Of a stretch of 64,000 bases of DNA, positions 51,169 to 60,276 are shown in pieces. The stretch lies in assembly GCF_014193695.1 (NCBI RefSeq), contig NZ_JACHZR010000009.1, forward strand, positions 1-64,000, in the 5' to 3' direction. Below the pieces are notes generated by a model that ran no database searches, was not told where the DNA came from, and saw nothing but the letters and a program-made list of their open reading frames with translations. The DNA is from Rhizobium sp. BK316. GTDB lineage: Bacteria > Pseudomonadota > Alphaproteobacteria > Rhizobiales > Rhizobiaceae. Position 1 is the first letter of the stretch; every line of letters starts with the position of its first letter. The position numbers and the translations under genes were made by a program.

Positions 51169-51837
51169 TCACTTGACCGGATAGGTGAAATAGCGGGCCG
51201 AGAAGAGCGCGAAGAGGCGCATCATCAGCCAGGAAATGACGAGGTAGAACACGGTCACGGTGAAATAGACCTCGAAGCTGCGGAAGCTGTCGGATTCGAT
51301 GCGCTGCGCGACCGATGTCAGTTCATAGGCCGAGATGGCCGAGCAGATGCTGGTCGAGAGCGTCAGCAGCACGAACTGGCTGGTCAGCGACGGGTAGATC
51401 GCGCGCAGCGCCGGCTTGAGGATGATCAGCCGGAACACCTGGACCTTGTGCAGGCCGAGCGCCAGGCCCGCTTCCATCTGCCCCTTGGGGATGGATTGCA
51501 CGCCGCCCCTGATGATCTCGATCGCATAGGCGCCGCCATTGATGCCGAGCGCGATGATTGCCGTCGGCGTCGGGTCGAGGCGAATGCCGATCAGCGGCAG
51601 GGCGAAGAAGAGAAAGAAGATCTGCACCAGGAAGGGTGTGTTGCGGATGAGCTCGACAAAGCCGATCACCAGCCAGCGCACCGCCTTGATATGCGAATCC
51701 CTCAGCGCTACGCCGCCGACGCCGATGACGACGGCGAGCACCATGCCGCAGAGCGCCAGCAGGAAGGTGCCGAGACAGCCGAGCAGCAGGCTCGGCAACC
51801 CGTCGATGACGGGCGTGAAATCCAGTTGATAATTCAT
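51169..51837 (-). CDS. ABC transporter permease (HisQ/GlnP type)
   Basis: 222 residues. LIRNTPFLVQIFFLFFALPLIGI and the EAA loop EIIRGGVQSIPKGQMEAGLALGLHKVQVFRLIILKPALRAIYPSL are characteristic. Its start overlaps the aroQ stop (ATGA at 51834-51837). It works with the adjacent permease, ATPase and binding protein. Based on its neighbours, the cargo may be quinate, shikimate or dehydroshikimate rather than an amino acid. Confidence 0.92.
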   Translation of the reverse strand: MNYQLDFTPVIDGLPSLLLGCLGTFLLALCGMVLAVVIGVGGVALRDSHIKAVRWLVIGFVELIRNTPFLVQIFFLFFALPLIGIRLDPTPTAIIALGINGGAYAIEIIRGGVQSIPKGQMEAGLALGLHKVQVFRLIILKPALRAIYPSLTSQFVLLTLSTSICSAISAYELTSVAQRIESDSFRSFEVYFTVTVFYLVISWLMMRLFALFSARYFTYPVK

Positions 51838-52286
51838 GCCGCTTTCGCCGCTCCCACCATGCCGGCCATAGCCTCAATCGCCAGCTCGTAACCGCGGGCG
51901 CCAAAACCGATCATGATGGCGGTGGCGATGCGCGAGACGAGGGACTTATGGTAGATCTCCTCGCGGGCATGGACATTGGAAATATGCAGCTCGATCTTCG
52001 GCGGATCGAAGGTTTTCAACGCATCGAGCAGGGCAATCGAGGTGAAGGTGTAGGCGGCGGGATTGATGATGATGCCGCAGGCCTGCTTGCGGGCCTGATG
52101 GATGCTTTCCACCAGCTCGCCCTCGAAATTCGTCTGGCGGAAGTCGATTTCGAAGCCGAGCGTCTTTGCTCTCGCGAGGCACATCTGCCTGATATCGGCA
52201 AGCGTCGTGGAGCCGTAGATGGTGGGCTCGCGCTCGCCGAGCAGGTTCAGGTTCGGTCCGTTGAGGACGAAGATGGTTCTGGTCAT
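51834..52286 (-). CDS. aroQ: type II 3-dehydroquinate dehydratase
   Basis: 150 residues. NGPNLNLLGEREPTIYG (N-terminal signature with the catalytic Tyr), ARAKTLGFEIDFRQTNFEGELVESIHQA, NPAAYTFTSIALLDAL, ELHISNVHAREEIYHKSLVS (catalytic His). This dodecameric enzyme converts 3-dehydroquinate to 3-dehydroshikimate. In this context it is probably catabolic (QuiB/QutE role); AroQ names both. ATG 52286 is preferred over GTG 52295. It is coupled to the permease downstream. Confidence 0.95.
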   Translation of the reverse strand: MTRTIFVLNGPNLNLLGEREPTIYGSTTLADIRQMCLARAKTLGFEIDFRQTNFEGELVESIHQARKQACGIIINPAAYTFTSIALLDALKTFDPPKIELHISNVHAREEIYHKSLVSRIATAIMIGFGARGYELAIEAMAGMVGAAKAA

Positions 52287-52384
52287 GTCGCGCACCTCAA
52301 ACGGGGCAGGGCTTCAGGCATAGGGATGGCGTGGACGGGCATCGAAATGCCCGCCCCGGTATCCGGATTTTCAGGGCGTTTCGC

Positions 52385-53215
52385 TCAGCCCGCCGTAAAC
52401 GGAATGCCTTCCAGCTTTTCCGGGAATTCCGGAACCGGCACCTTCATCCACTTGTCGTAGATCTTCTTCAGCTCGCCATTGGCCTTGATCTTGTCGATGA
52501 ACGTGTTGATCGAGGCGTTGATTTCCTTTTCGCCCAGCCGCGTGCAGGCGCCGTTATAGAGCTTCTGGAATTCCAGCTTGTTTTCGAATTCGCCGGGGCG
52601 GGCCTTTTCGACGCGGTCCATGTAGAAGATGTTGCCGCCGAGCGCCTGCACCTGGCCGGAGGCGAGCGCCTGGACGCTTGCCGCGTCACCATCGAAACGG
52701 CGGATCGTGGCGGTCGGCGGCGCGTTCTTCGTGACCTGCGTGTCCTGAGCAGCACCTTTGGCGACGCCGATCGTCAGGTTCGCCATATCCTCATTGGTCT
52801 TGATCGAGGCGGATTTGGCGCCGATCAGCACGATGGCATTGGCGACATAGGGTTTTGAAAACTGCACGGCCTTGGCGCGATCCGGCAGCATGGCCATGGT
52901 GGCGAAGAGCACGTCGACACGGCCGGTCGTCAGCGCCGGAATGCGGTTGTTCACTTCCAGCGGCACGAATTCCACGTCGACGCCGAGTTCCTTGGCATAG
53001 AGTGTGGCGATATCGGCATCCAGGCCATCCTGCTTGCCGGCGCTGGTGACGAAGCCCCATGGCGGGTTGTCGCCCTGGATGCCGACGATCAGCTTGCCGC
53101 GGGCCTTGATTTCTTCGGGGGTGACGGCGGCAGCCGGGTTTGCAAGCCCGATGGCGGCCACGAGAGCGGCAGCACCCAGCATGGCGCCACGCCGCGTCAG
53201 CAAAGACTTCAGCAT
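52385..53215 (-). CDS. ABC transporter substrate-binding protein, family 3
   Basis: 276 residues. The signal sequence contains an RR pair (LLTRRGAMLGAAALVAAIGL), so Sec or Tat export. The mature domain is typical: IKARGKLIVGIQGDNPPWGFV, DGLDADIATLYAKELGVDVEFVPLE, NRIPALTTGRVDVLFATMAMLPDRAKAVQFSKPY and a C-terminal KANGELKKIYDKWM. It delivers the cluster's substrate to the permeases. It is first in the operon and divergent from the dehydratase across 236 nt. Confidence 0.92.
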   Translation of the reverse strand: MLKSLLTRRGAMLGAAALVAAIGLANPAAAVTPEEIKARGKLIVGIQGDNPPWGFVTSAGKQDGLDADIATLYAKELGVDVEFVPLEVNNRIPALTTGRVDVLFATMAMLPDRAKAVQFSKPYVANAIVLIGAKSASIKTNEDMANLTIGVAKGAAQDTQVTKNAPPTATIRRFDGDAASVQALASGQVQALGGNIFYMDRVEKARPGEFENKLEFQKLYNGACTRLGEKEINASINTFIDKIKANGELKKIYDKWMKVPVPEFPEKLEGIPFTAG

Positions 53216-53354
53216 TGGAATTCTCCTCCTTTTTGCATGGCCGTCAAAAACGGCCCCACAGTCATCCTCTCCCGACTGTTCGCAACAATGTTTGCCAGAG
53301 GGGAAGCCATAAATCAACATAGTTTTTGAAAATCATATGAGACTTTTCATTTGG

Positions 53355-53367
53355 TCAATTGAATTGA
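53355..53367. promoter_or_regulatory. palindrome in divergent promoter, candidate GntR site
   Basis: TCAATTGAATTGA, perfectly symmetrical about its central G, in the promoter region between the binding-protein gene and quiC. It is a plausible operator for one of the two GntR regulators of the cluster; consensus not verified. Confidence 0.4.
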
Positions 53368-53451
53368 AATCCTCACGACATTCGCCATAATGCCGTCAGG
53401 AGGGTCGTCGGCCTCAGCCGATGGCGGCCCGAACGAGGAGGATTGCCTGAT

Positions 53452-55341
53452 ATGAAGACCTCGATTGCGACTGTGACGATCTCGGGCGAGCTGCCGGAAA
53501 AGCTGGAAGCGATTGCGCGGGCCGGCTTTGACGGCGTGGAGATTTTCGAAAACGACTTCCTGGCCTTCGATGGCAGCCCCGCCGATGTGGGGAAGATGGC
53601 GCGGGATTTCGGCCTCGCCATCACGCTCTTCCAGCCCTTCCGCGATTTCGAGGGCATGCCGGACAGTCTGCGCAGCCGCACCTTCGACCGCGCCGAGCGC
53701 AAGTTCGACATCATGCAGGAGCTCGGCACGGACATGGTGCTCGTCTGCTCCAATGTCTCGCAGGCAGCCCTCGGCGGCATCGACCGGGCGGCGGCCGACT
53801 TCCGCGAGCTCGGCGAACGGGCGGCAAAACGCGGGCTGAAGGTGGGCTACGAGGCGCTGGCCTGGGGCCGCTTCGTCAATGACCATCGCGATGCCTGGGA
53901 AATCGTGCGCCGCGCCGATCACGAGAATGTCGGGCTGATCCTCGACAGTTTCCATTCGCTGTCACGCAAGATCGACATCAATTCCATCCGCTCGATCCCG
54001 AAGGAAAAGATCTTCATCGTGCAGCTCGCCGATGCGCCGCTGATCGATATGGACCTGCTCTACTGGTCCAGGCATTTCCGCAACATGCCGGGCGAGGGCG
54101 ATCTGCCCGTCACCGAGTTTACCGAGGCCGTCGCCTCGACCGGTTATGACGGCTTCTTCTCGCTGGAGATCTTCAACGACCAGTTCCGCGGCGGCTCGAC
54201 ACGGGCGATTGCCGCAGACGGCCACCGCTCGCTGATCTATCTCGCCGACCAGATCCGCCGCAAGGTGGAGACGCCGATCGGTGTGGAAATGCCTGCGCGA
54301 GCCGCCGTCAAAGGCGTCGGCTTCATCGAATTCGCCACCGATGACGAGGAGGCGGTGGAGCTCGTCGGCATTCTTGAAGCGCTCGGTTTCCGCAAGGTCG
54401 CGGTGCATCGCTCCAAGAAGGTGACGCTGTTCCAGCAAGGCGATATCAAGATCATCATCAATGTCGATCCCGAAGGCTTTGCCAATGCAGCCTATGCCGT
54501 GCACGGCACCTTCGCCTATGCGATGGCGCTGGTGGTGGACGATGCCGCTGAGGCCTATGCCCGCGCGCTGGCACTCGATGCCGAACCCTTCACCCAGGCC
54601 GTGGCCGAAGGCGAACTGCAGCTGCCGGCCATTCGCGGCGTCGGCGGCGGGCTGATCTATCTCATCGACGAGAAGAGCCCGCTCGGCCGTTTCTCCGAGA
54701 TCGATTTCGAGCCGGTGGCGGCAGCGGACAAGGCCCCAGATGCGGGCCTGCTGCAGATCGACCATATCGCCCAGACCGTCTCCTATGACGAGATGCTGAC
54801 CTGGCTGCTCTTCTACACCTCGATCTTCGAAACCCGCAAAACCCCTGTCGTCGATATCATCGATCCCGCCGGCGTGGTGCGCAGCCAGGTGATCGAAAAC
54901 GAGGCGGGCACGCTGCGCATTACCATGAACGGTGCGGAAAACCGCCGCACGCTTGCCGGCCATTTCATCGCGGAGAAGTTCGGCTCCGGTATCCAGCACC
55001 TGGCGTTTTCGACCAAGGATATCTTCGCAACCGCCGAACGCCTGCGCGCCAAAGGTTTCAGGCCGCTGCCGATCTCGCCGAACTATTACGATGACGTCGA
55101 AGCCCGCTTCGGGCTGGACCCGGAGCTGACCGAGAGGCTGAAGGCGGAGAACATTCTCTATGACCGCGATGGCGAGGGGGAATATTTCCAGCTCTACAGC
55201 GGGACCTATGGGGAGGGGTTTTTCTTTGAGGTGGTGGAGCGGCGGAGCTATCGCGGCTATGGGGCGCCGAATGCGATTTTTAGGATTGCGGCGCTGAAGA
55301 AGCAGATGCGGCCGGAGGGGATTCCGAGGGATGCGGGGTGA
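53452..55341 (+). CDS. quiC: 3-dehydroshikimate dehydratase, fused to HPPD-like C-terminal domains
   Basis: 629 residues. N-terminal TIM barrel (1-~280, xylose-isomerase-like): KTSIATVTISGELPEKLEAI, GFDGVEIFENDFLAF, NVGLILDSFHSLSRKIDINS and GFFSLEIFND with metal-binding acidic and His residues. C-terminal VOC/HPPD-like units (~290-620): KGVGFIEFATDDEEAVELV, LQIDHIAQTVSYDEM, GSGIQHLAFSTKDI and GEYFQLYSGTYGEGFFFEVV with His, His, Glu ligands. This is the QuiC1-type fusion that makes protocatechuate. ATG 53452 has AGGAGG 9 nt upstream. It completes the route from quinate or shikimate to protocatechuate. Confidence 0.92.
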   Translation: MKTSIATVTISGELPEKLEAIARAGFDGVEIFENDFLAFDGSPADVGKMARDFGLAITLFQPFRDFEGMPDSLRSRTFDRAERKFDIMQELGTDMVLVCSNVSQAALGGIDRAAADFRELGERAAKRGLKVGYEALAWGRFVNDHRDAWEIVRRADHENVGLILDSFHSLSRKIDINSIRSIPKEKIFIVQLADAPLIDMDLLYWSRHFRNMPGEGDLPVTEFTEAVASTGYDGFFSLEIFNDQFRGGSTRAIAADGHRSLIYLADQIRRKVETPIGVEMPARAAVKGVGFIEFATDDEEAVELVGILEALGFRKVAVHRSKKVTLFQQGDIKIIINVDPEGFANAAYAVHGTFAYAMALVVDDAAEAYARALALDAEPFTQAVAEGELQLPAIRGVGGGLIYLIDEKSPLGRFSEIDFEPVAAADKAPDAGLLQIDHIAQTVSYDEMLTWLLFYTSIFETRKTPVVDIIDPAGVVRSQVIENEAGTLRITMNGAENRRTLAGHFIAEKFGSGIQHLAFSTKDIFATAERLRAKGFRPLPISPNYYDDVEARFGLDPELTERLKAENILYDRDGEGEYFQLYSGTYGEGFFFEVVERRSYRGYGAPNAIFRIAALKKQMRPEGIPRDAG

Positions 55342-55405
55342 AGTGGGGTTGGTTCGAGGGGATGAGGCGAGGGCGTCGGGTAGAAGCCCGGTCTGTCGTC
55401 CGTGC

Positions 55406-55552
55406 AAAAACCCCTCCCCAACCCCTCCCCACAGGTGGGAGGGGCTTAAACTGCCGCACCCACCTTCTGGATCTTCGACATTGCGGGATGAGTGAGGCGG
55501 GTGCCTCAAGTTAGTCCCTCCCCCTTGTGGGGAGGGGTTGGGGAGGGGTTTT
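55406..55552. repeat. long GC-rich inverted repeat after quiC
   Basis: Left arm 55406-55445 (AAAAACCCCTCCCCAACCCC...) is the near-perfect complement of right arm 55516-55552 (...GGGGTTGGGGAGGGGTTTT). A second stem inside pairs GCACCC (55456-55461) with GGGTGC (55499-55504). This extended cruciform lies between convergent quiC and GntR genes and could terminate both. It is the only content of the 302-nt gap 55342-55643. Confidence 0.8.
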
Positions 55553-55643
55553 CTCTGGGCGCCGTGCATGCCGTAATCCAGCATCGATAAGCGCCGAAAA
55601 CGGTAGCGAATGTCTCCGGCTTAGAAGGGCATGCCAGCCGCCT

Positions 55644-56348
55644 TCACCCAATCCGCCCACTCGTCAGCACATGCGCCACCCCACTCTGCACATGCCGCCG
55701 AATAACCGCCCTCGCACCTTCCACATCGCGCTTCAGCGCCAGCTCGAACAGCAGCTTGTGATCATCCACCACCGCTTGCCCGCGAAAACTCCGCGCCAAC
55801 ATATGATACCGCAAAAACCGGTCGAACACCGAAGACAGCGTCGCCATCAGCGTCGCCGAATTGCAGGCCGAGACGATCGCCTGATGAAATTCCCAGTCAT
55901 AGCGCACCCAGTCGACGGTGCGCGAGGCGTCCCCCGCGAGCAGCTTCCTCTCGGCCGCCGCAAGCTTGTGATGGGCGGCGACGATGCGGCCTTCCCATTC
56001 CAGGTTTCCGGCGGCAAAAGAGAGGCCGATCGCGTGGGTTTCGAGCACGGTCCTCAAATCGGCAAGCTCCTCCAGCTCCTTGCGTGATGCAGGGCTCACC
56101 TCGAAGCCGCGCTGTCCCTCGGCAAGCACGAGGTTTTCCATCGCAAGCCGGCTGAGGATCTCGCGCAGCGACGAGACGCTGATCGAATAATGTTCCTTGG
56201 CCTGCTCCAGCTTGATCTTGGCGCCCGGCGCCAGCGCACCCGAAATGATATCCTTCCGGATCTGCCGGAAGACGACGTCGCTGATGGTTTCGGAGGCTTC
56301 GGCCGTGGTCTTGAGCATCAGTTTTTCTGTCTTGCGCGGGCCAGCCAT
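55644..56348 (-). CDS. GntR-family regulator (FadR subgroup), copy 2
   Basis: 234 residues. Winged helix at ~15-80: VFRQIRKDIISGALAPGAKIKLEQAKEHYSISVSSLREILSRLAMENLV. A FadR-type (FCD) all-helical domain follows with the DWVRYDWEFHQAIVSACNSATLM segment carrying Asp/His metal ligands. It is a close paralogue of the adjacent GntR gene (about half of residues identical by eye), 3 nt downstream of it, so a tandem duplication in one operon. Probably regulates the quinate cluster or a neighbour. Confidence 0.9.
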   Translation of the reverse strand: MAGPRKTEKLMLKTTAEASETISDVVFRQIRKDIISGALAPGAKIKLEQAKEHYSISVSSLREILSRLAMENLVLAEGQRGFEVSPASRKELEELADLRTVLETHAIGLSFAAGNLEWEGRIVAAHHKLAAAERKLLAGDASRTVDWVRYDWEFHQAIVSACNSATLMATLSSVFDRFLRYHMLARSFRGQAVVDDHKLLFELALKRDVEGARAVIRRHVQSGVAHVLTSGRIG

Positions 56349-56351
56349 GGT

Positions 56352-57041
56352 CTATTTCGCCTGCTTCGCCGGGGCCGAGAGCAGGCCCTTGCCGAGCGCA
56401 TGTTCGACACCGCCCTCGATATGGCGCTGCAGGATCGTCTTCGCCGTCTTGCTGTCGCGCTGCAGGGCCGCTTCCAGCAGCTGCTTATGCTCCTCTTCGG
56501 CCACGCCGCCGCGATAGGAGAGCGCCACCATCTGGTAGCGCAGATATTTGTCGAAAACGGCCGAATGCGTTTCCATCAGGAGCCGCGAGCCGCAGGCGGC
56601 AATCAGTGCCTGGTGGAACTCCCAGTCATAGCGCTTCCAGTCCTCCGCCTGGCTGGTATCGCCCGATGCCATGACCTTTTCCATGCGCGCCAGCTTGTAA
56701 TGGGCCGAGACGAGCTGCGCCTCCCATTCCACATCGCCCTGCTCGAAGGATTGCTCCAGCGCATGTTCTTCCAGGAGCAGGCGAAGTGCAGCAATCTCGC
56801 GCAGATCGGCGACGGAAACCCCCGCCACCTCAAAACCCCGCTGCCCTTCGGCGACGACAAGCCCTTCCGAGGTCAGCCGGTTGAGGATTTCGCGCAGGGT
56901 GCTGACGCTGGTCTCATAGGTGCCTTTGAGATTTTCCAGTTTCAGCTTCTGTCCGGGCGCAAGCCGCCCGAAGATGATATCGGCCCTGATCTGCCTGTAA
57001 CCGCTCTCGGCGACAGTTTCCTCGATATCGTCCTGCCGCAT
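56352..57041 (-). CDS. GntR-family regulator (FadR subgroup), copy 1
   Basis: 229 residues. Winged helix ~10-75: YRQIRADIIFGRLAPGQKLKLENLKGTYETSVSTLREILNRLTSEGLV, then an FCD domain with EDWKRYDWEFHQALIAACGSRLL. ATG 57041 has GGAGAG 4 nt upstream; the longer frame (to 57191) looks untranslated. It precedes its paralogue by 3 nt. Both are likely repressors induced by a pathway acid; which promoter each controls is unknown. Confidence 0.9.
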   Translation of the reverse strand: MRQDDIEETVAESGYRQIRADIIFGRLAPGQKLKLENLKGTYETSVSTLREILNRLTSEGLVVAEGQRGFEVAGVSVADLREIAALRLLLEEHALEQSFEQGDVEWEAQLVSAHYKLARMEKVMASGDTSQAEDWKRYDWEFHQALIAACGSRLLMETHSAVFDKYLRYQMVALSYRGGVAEEEHKQLLEAALQRDSKTAKTILQRHIEGGVEHALGKGLLSAPAKQAK

Positions 57042-57291
57042 GAGTCTCTCCGAGATTTTGCGTTTTCTCCTATATAGCGGGAGAACTCGGGTGGATTCAA
57101 TGGGGAATGGAATCGGCGGATAATCGGCTGGTGTGGCAAAATGCTGCAAAGCGGTCGTCTGCCGGATCAATCCTGTTAGAGCGGCATTCACCTAAGGCAA
57201 GGCTTGTGAGGTAATGTGTCCCGAAACCTTACAAATGCTTGACTATTTTATCAGGAATGTTTCCATTGTGCGGTGCAGCATAGGAGCAACA

Positions 57292-57555
57292 ATGGAACTC
57301 TCGTCAAAACTCGTGAAATCCGTTGCCTACGACCCGTCGACCGGGGTCCTCGACATCGAGATTCGCCTCAAGGGCAATCGCAGGTATTTCAACGTGCCGC
57401 CGGTGATCTACGAAAACCTGATCACGGCGGCATCACCTGGCTGGTATTATACGCGCCATATCCGGGATGTGTTTCCACGCTCGATCCAGGGTGAATCCGG
57501 ACCACTCTCCCAGAAATTCCGATTGTTTTTCAACCGCCGCGGCGAGTTTTCATAA
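57292..57555 (+). CDS. KTSC-domain protein
   Basis: 87 residues. KTSC domain at 3-60: SSKLVKSVAYDPSTGVLDIEIRLKGNRRYFNVPPVIYENLITAASPGWYYTRHIRD. The name-giving motif varies in the family; here ASPGWYY covers the Ser position. It has a short basic tail. AGGAGCAACA precedes ATG 57292. Function of KTSC proteins is poorly known; it may bind RNA or proteins. Confidence 0.85.
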   Translation: MELSSKLVKSVAYDPSTGVLDIEIRLKGNRRYFNVPPVIYENLITAASPGWYYTRHIRDVFPRSIQGESGPLSQKFRLFFNRRGEFS

Positions 57556-57635
57556 GTCAGGGTTGCGGCGGCTCTGCGCACACAGCCGTTGCACCGCGCG
57601 GCCCACAGCGTCTGAACCGGCCGCCGAGAAGGGAT

Positions 57636-58715
57636 TCAGGCGGCTGCGCGGCGCTTGGGAAGAAGCGCGCGCAGCATGACGCGCTTGCCCCAAAGCTCGA
57701 ATGCAAGATAGGTGCCGTAGGAAAGACCAATCGCCAGCAACAGGTAAGCGCACAAGGCTGCGGCAAATCCGGCCTCGACGCCCAGTGTCGGCAAAAGCCG
57801 CCTCGCCAGCTTGGCGAAGAACGGGACGAGCAGCGGATGGATCAGATAAAGCGAGTAGGATATCTCGCCGAGGAAGTAGACCGGGCGATTGCCGAATACG
57901 GTTTCGCCGAGTTTTGACCCTTGAGCGATCAGCCACACGACCAGGACGATCAGCACGTAATTGACGAGATCCGTATGGTCCATGTACCAGCTCGCTGCCA
58001 GGGCGACGAGCGCGACCGGCAGGCTGTAATTTACCACCGTCATCAGGCCGAATTTTGCTTTCTCAGCCAGCGCATAGCCGACGACGCCGAGCGTGAAGCC
58101 GCACAGCGCTCGTGCCAGGGCAAAGGAATGATCCGACGAGACGATGTCCATCGGCCCTTCGATGCCGAGGCCCAACTGCGACATCCCTGTTATCGCAGCC
58201 AAAGCGGCGACGACGACAAAGCCGAGGAAGAAGGTTTCCCGCGCCGTCAGAAGTGCAATCAGCGGAAACAGCAGATAGCAGAACAGCTCCGCGCTCACCG
58301 ACCAGGAGACACCCATAATGGGAGTTGCGTGCAATCCCCAGCCGGTCAGCATGAATATGTTGCAGAACGCATCCCACCCATCAAGGCTGGCATGCTCTGC
58401 GCCACTGAAGTTCAGGCTGAGTTTTGCCGTCGCAACAAGCAGGATGGCAACGTAAGCCGGATATATCCGGCAGACACGCTTTATGAGGAAATCCCAGTAC
58501 TCTGCCTTGTCGAAGCGGCGTGAGAATGTAGACGCATAGTTATAGGCGAGCACATATCCGCTCAGAACGAAGAATGCGTCGACGGCAGCATAGCCCGGAC
58601 CCATCGAAAAGACCGGCTCGCCGCCAAAACCGCGGGAAAAATGGTAGAGGGCAACAATTAACGCAGCGATACCGCGGAATCCGGTCAGCGCGCGTATTTC
58701 AGCTCTTTTTGCCAT
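57636..58715 (-). CDS. membrane acyltransferase (acyltransferase 3 family)
   Basis: 359 residues with 10 TM helices. EIRALTGFRGIAALIVALYHF (catalytic-type His in HF), AAVDAFFVLSGYVLAYNYA (active-site loop) and RVCRIYPAYVAILL are typical of family 3. It acetylates or acylates surface sugars such as exopolysaccharide, LPS or Nod-factor-like molecules. ATG 58715 has GAGGA upstream. It is followed by a second related gene with repeats between. Confidence 0.9.
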   Translation of the reverse strand: MAKRAEIRALTGFRGIAALIVALYHFSRGFGGEPVFSMGPGYAAVDAFFVLSGYVLAYNYASTFSRRFDKAEYWDFLIKRVCRIYPAYVAILLVATAKLSLNFSGAEHASLDGWDAFCNIFMLTGWGLHATPIMGVSWSVSAELFCYLLFPLIALLTARETFFLGFVVVAALAAITGMSQLGLGIEGPMDIVSSDHSFALARALCGFTLGVVGYALAEKAKFGLMTVVNYSLPVALVALAASWYMDHTDLVNYVLIVLVVWLIAQGSKLGETVFGNRPVYFLGEISYSLYLIHPLLVPFFAKLARRLLPTLGVEAGFAAALCAYLLLAIGLSYGTYLAFELWGKRVMLRALLPKRRAAA

Positions 58716-58791
58716 TGATATCCTCAGGCGCTCTCTGCCTGTGAATACATGGAGAATACATGGGCTGGAACCGGAATCTTCGACAGATCGT

Positions 58792-58835
58792 CGATTGCTG
58801 CACTTGCGTTGCACGATTGCTGCACTTGCGTGGCG
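58792..58835 (+). repeat. two 22-bp direct repeats
   Basis: CGATTGCTGCACTTGCGT followed by TGCA (58792-58813) or GGCG (58814-58835), directly adjoining, with a partial third unit at 58836 (CGATTGCC). It lies in the 239-nt gap between the two acyltransferase genes. Confidence 0.75.
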
Positions 58836-58954
58836 CGATTGCCACCAAGTCGTCGGGGCCTGTGCAAAACCGGCCTCCCGCCTCAGCAGCCAAGCGAGAT
58901 CGGCACCGCCATCCTGCGGATGACGATGCCGATGAGACCCAGGGGGCGCTTTAC

Positions 58955-60088
58955 CTAGACGGAGGCGCGGGGCTTGGTCAGGCCTCGGCCGACATTCTGG
59001 CCGGGCATTTCGATCAGGTTGTAACCGACCCAGGCGAGACCGTAGACGATCGGCACCGTGATGACGAGGGAGAGTGCCCAGCGCACCGGATCGGAGACAT
59101 CAGTCGCCTTGATCAGGTAGGCGATGACCGGCTGCATGACCATGAGATGGATCAGGTAGGCGCCGAAAGACAGTTCGCCCAGACTATGGAAAAAGCCGTT
59201 ACCCAGCCATGCACCGATCGGCCTTAGAAGCTTTGCCGGAGTTTCAGGCAGGCGGTGCGTATGGATGAAAGCGAAGAAGATCAGGACGAGCGAAATCCGC
59301 ACGGACTGGTGCAGCAGGTCCTTTCCGCCGCCGAGCGGCGCCAGAACGAGCACCATGGCGATCGTCGCAAATTGGAAGGCCCGAATCCTGTCGGTCCACA
59401 AGGCGCCGGCCAGCAGCATGCCGGCGGCAAAAATATGCATCTTGAGCGGTAGGAAGGTCGGCATCGGAAAGGAAATGCCGAGCCGGTTCAAGGCATAGGA
59501 AATCACGATACCGGCAAACGAAGCGCCGACAATGCCCTTGATCCAGCCGATGCGGCCGACAACGATAATGATGAAGGGCAGGGCGGCATAAAATTGCATT
59601 TCAAGACCGATACTCCAGTCCGGCAGCGCGGTCCTGAAAGCATATTCGGGGCTGAAGCCGTAGAGGAAGGTCACATGCGCCAGATAGTTGGTCAGGCTGC
59701 TGTCGAGATAACGGCTGGCCAACTGCGGCTCCACGCCGTTGAAGCCGTCGATGACCATGCGGGCATCGTAAATGAAGGGGCCGAGCGTCAGGGCCGCAAC
59801 GAGCATCACGTAATAGAGCGGCGCAATTCGGAAGTAACGCCTGACCCAGAAGGTGATCCAGGTGCTGCTCGCTTCCCAGGGCTCCCGCTCTTTTCTGCGC
59901 TGATAGTGAAAGACCATCAGGAAGCCCGACAGCATGATGAAGAGATCGACGCCGAGATCCGGATCGCCAATGACAGGCACCGAAAATCCGGTCAGAAGAT
60001 GAGCATGGCCAACCAGTACCCAAAGAGCGGCCAGGCCGCGCAATCCGTCAAGGCAGTCGACACGACCGCCGTTGCTAACGCTCGTCAC
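58955..60088 (-). CDS. membrane acyltransferase (acyltransferase 3 family)
   Basis: About 377 residues and 10 TM helices. RVDCLDGLRGLAALWVLVGHAHLL (His in GH), DLGVDLFIMLSGFLMVFHYQ and RRYFRIAPLYYVMLVAALTLG are the family motifs. GTG 60088 is preferred (AGGAA ~7 nt upstream); TTG 60094 is the alternative. Same fold as the preceding gene but distant in sequence. It probably decorates a surface glycan. The upstream neighbour is a small secreted protein gene on the opposite strand. Confidence 0.88.
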   Translation of the reverse strand: MTSVSNGGRVDCLDGLRGLAALWVLVGHAHLLTGFSVPVIGDPDLGVDLFIMLSGFLMVFHYQRRKEREPWEASSTWITFWVRRYFRIAPLYYVMLVAALTLGPFIYDARMVIDGFNGVEPQLASRYLDSSLTNYLAHVTFLYGFSPEYAFRTALPDWSIGLEMQFYAALPFIIIVVGRIGWIKGIVGASFAGIVISYALNRLGISFPMPTFLPLKMHIFAAGMLLAGALWTDRIRAFQFATIAMVLVLAPLGGGKDLLHQSVRISLVLIFFAFIHTHRLPETPAKLLRPIGAWLGNGFFHSLGELSFGAYLIHLMVMQPVIAYLIKATDVSDPVRWALSLVITVPIVYGLAWVGYNLIEMPGQNVGRGLTKPRASV

Positions 60089-60276
60089 ACGCAATTCCTC
60101 TACTGGGGGTTAGGGAATTTCACTGTTTGCTCGTAGAAATCAGCGAATTTGACCATAGTTTGGGGTGCGGATACAAGTCTTTTATTGCGCTGCAGCACCG
60201 AAGCTGCCCCTGATGCCGGTCTTGCTTCCGATCGCGAATCCAGGGCAGTCTGGATTGTTCAGCCGGAGGGGATGTT

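Noticed and set aside
53962..55584. 540-residue minus-strand open frame
   Set aside because: Antisense to quiC, whose motifs, ribosome site and family match are clear.
58792..58858. Possible CRISPR array from direct repeats
   Set aside because: Repeats are immediately adjacent without spacers, only two full copies exist and there are no cas genes.
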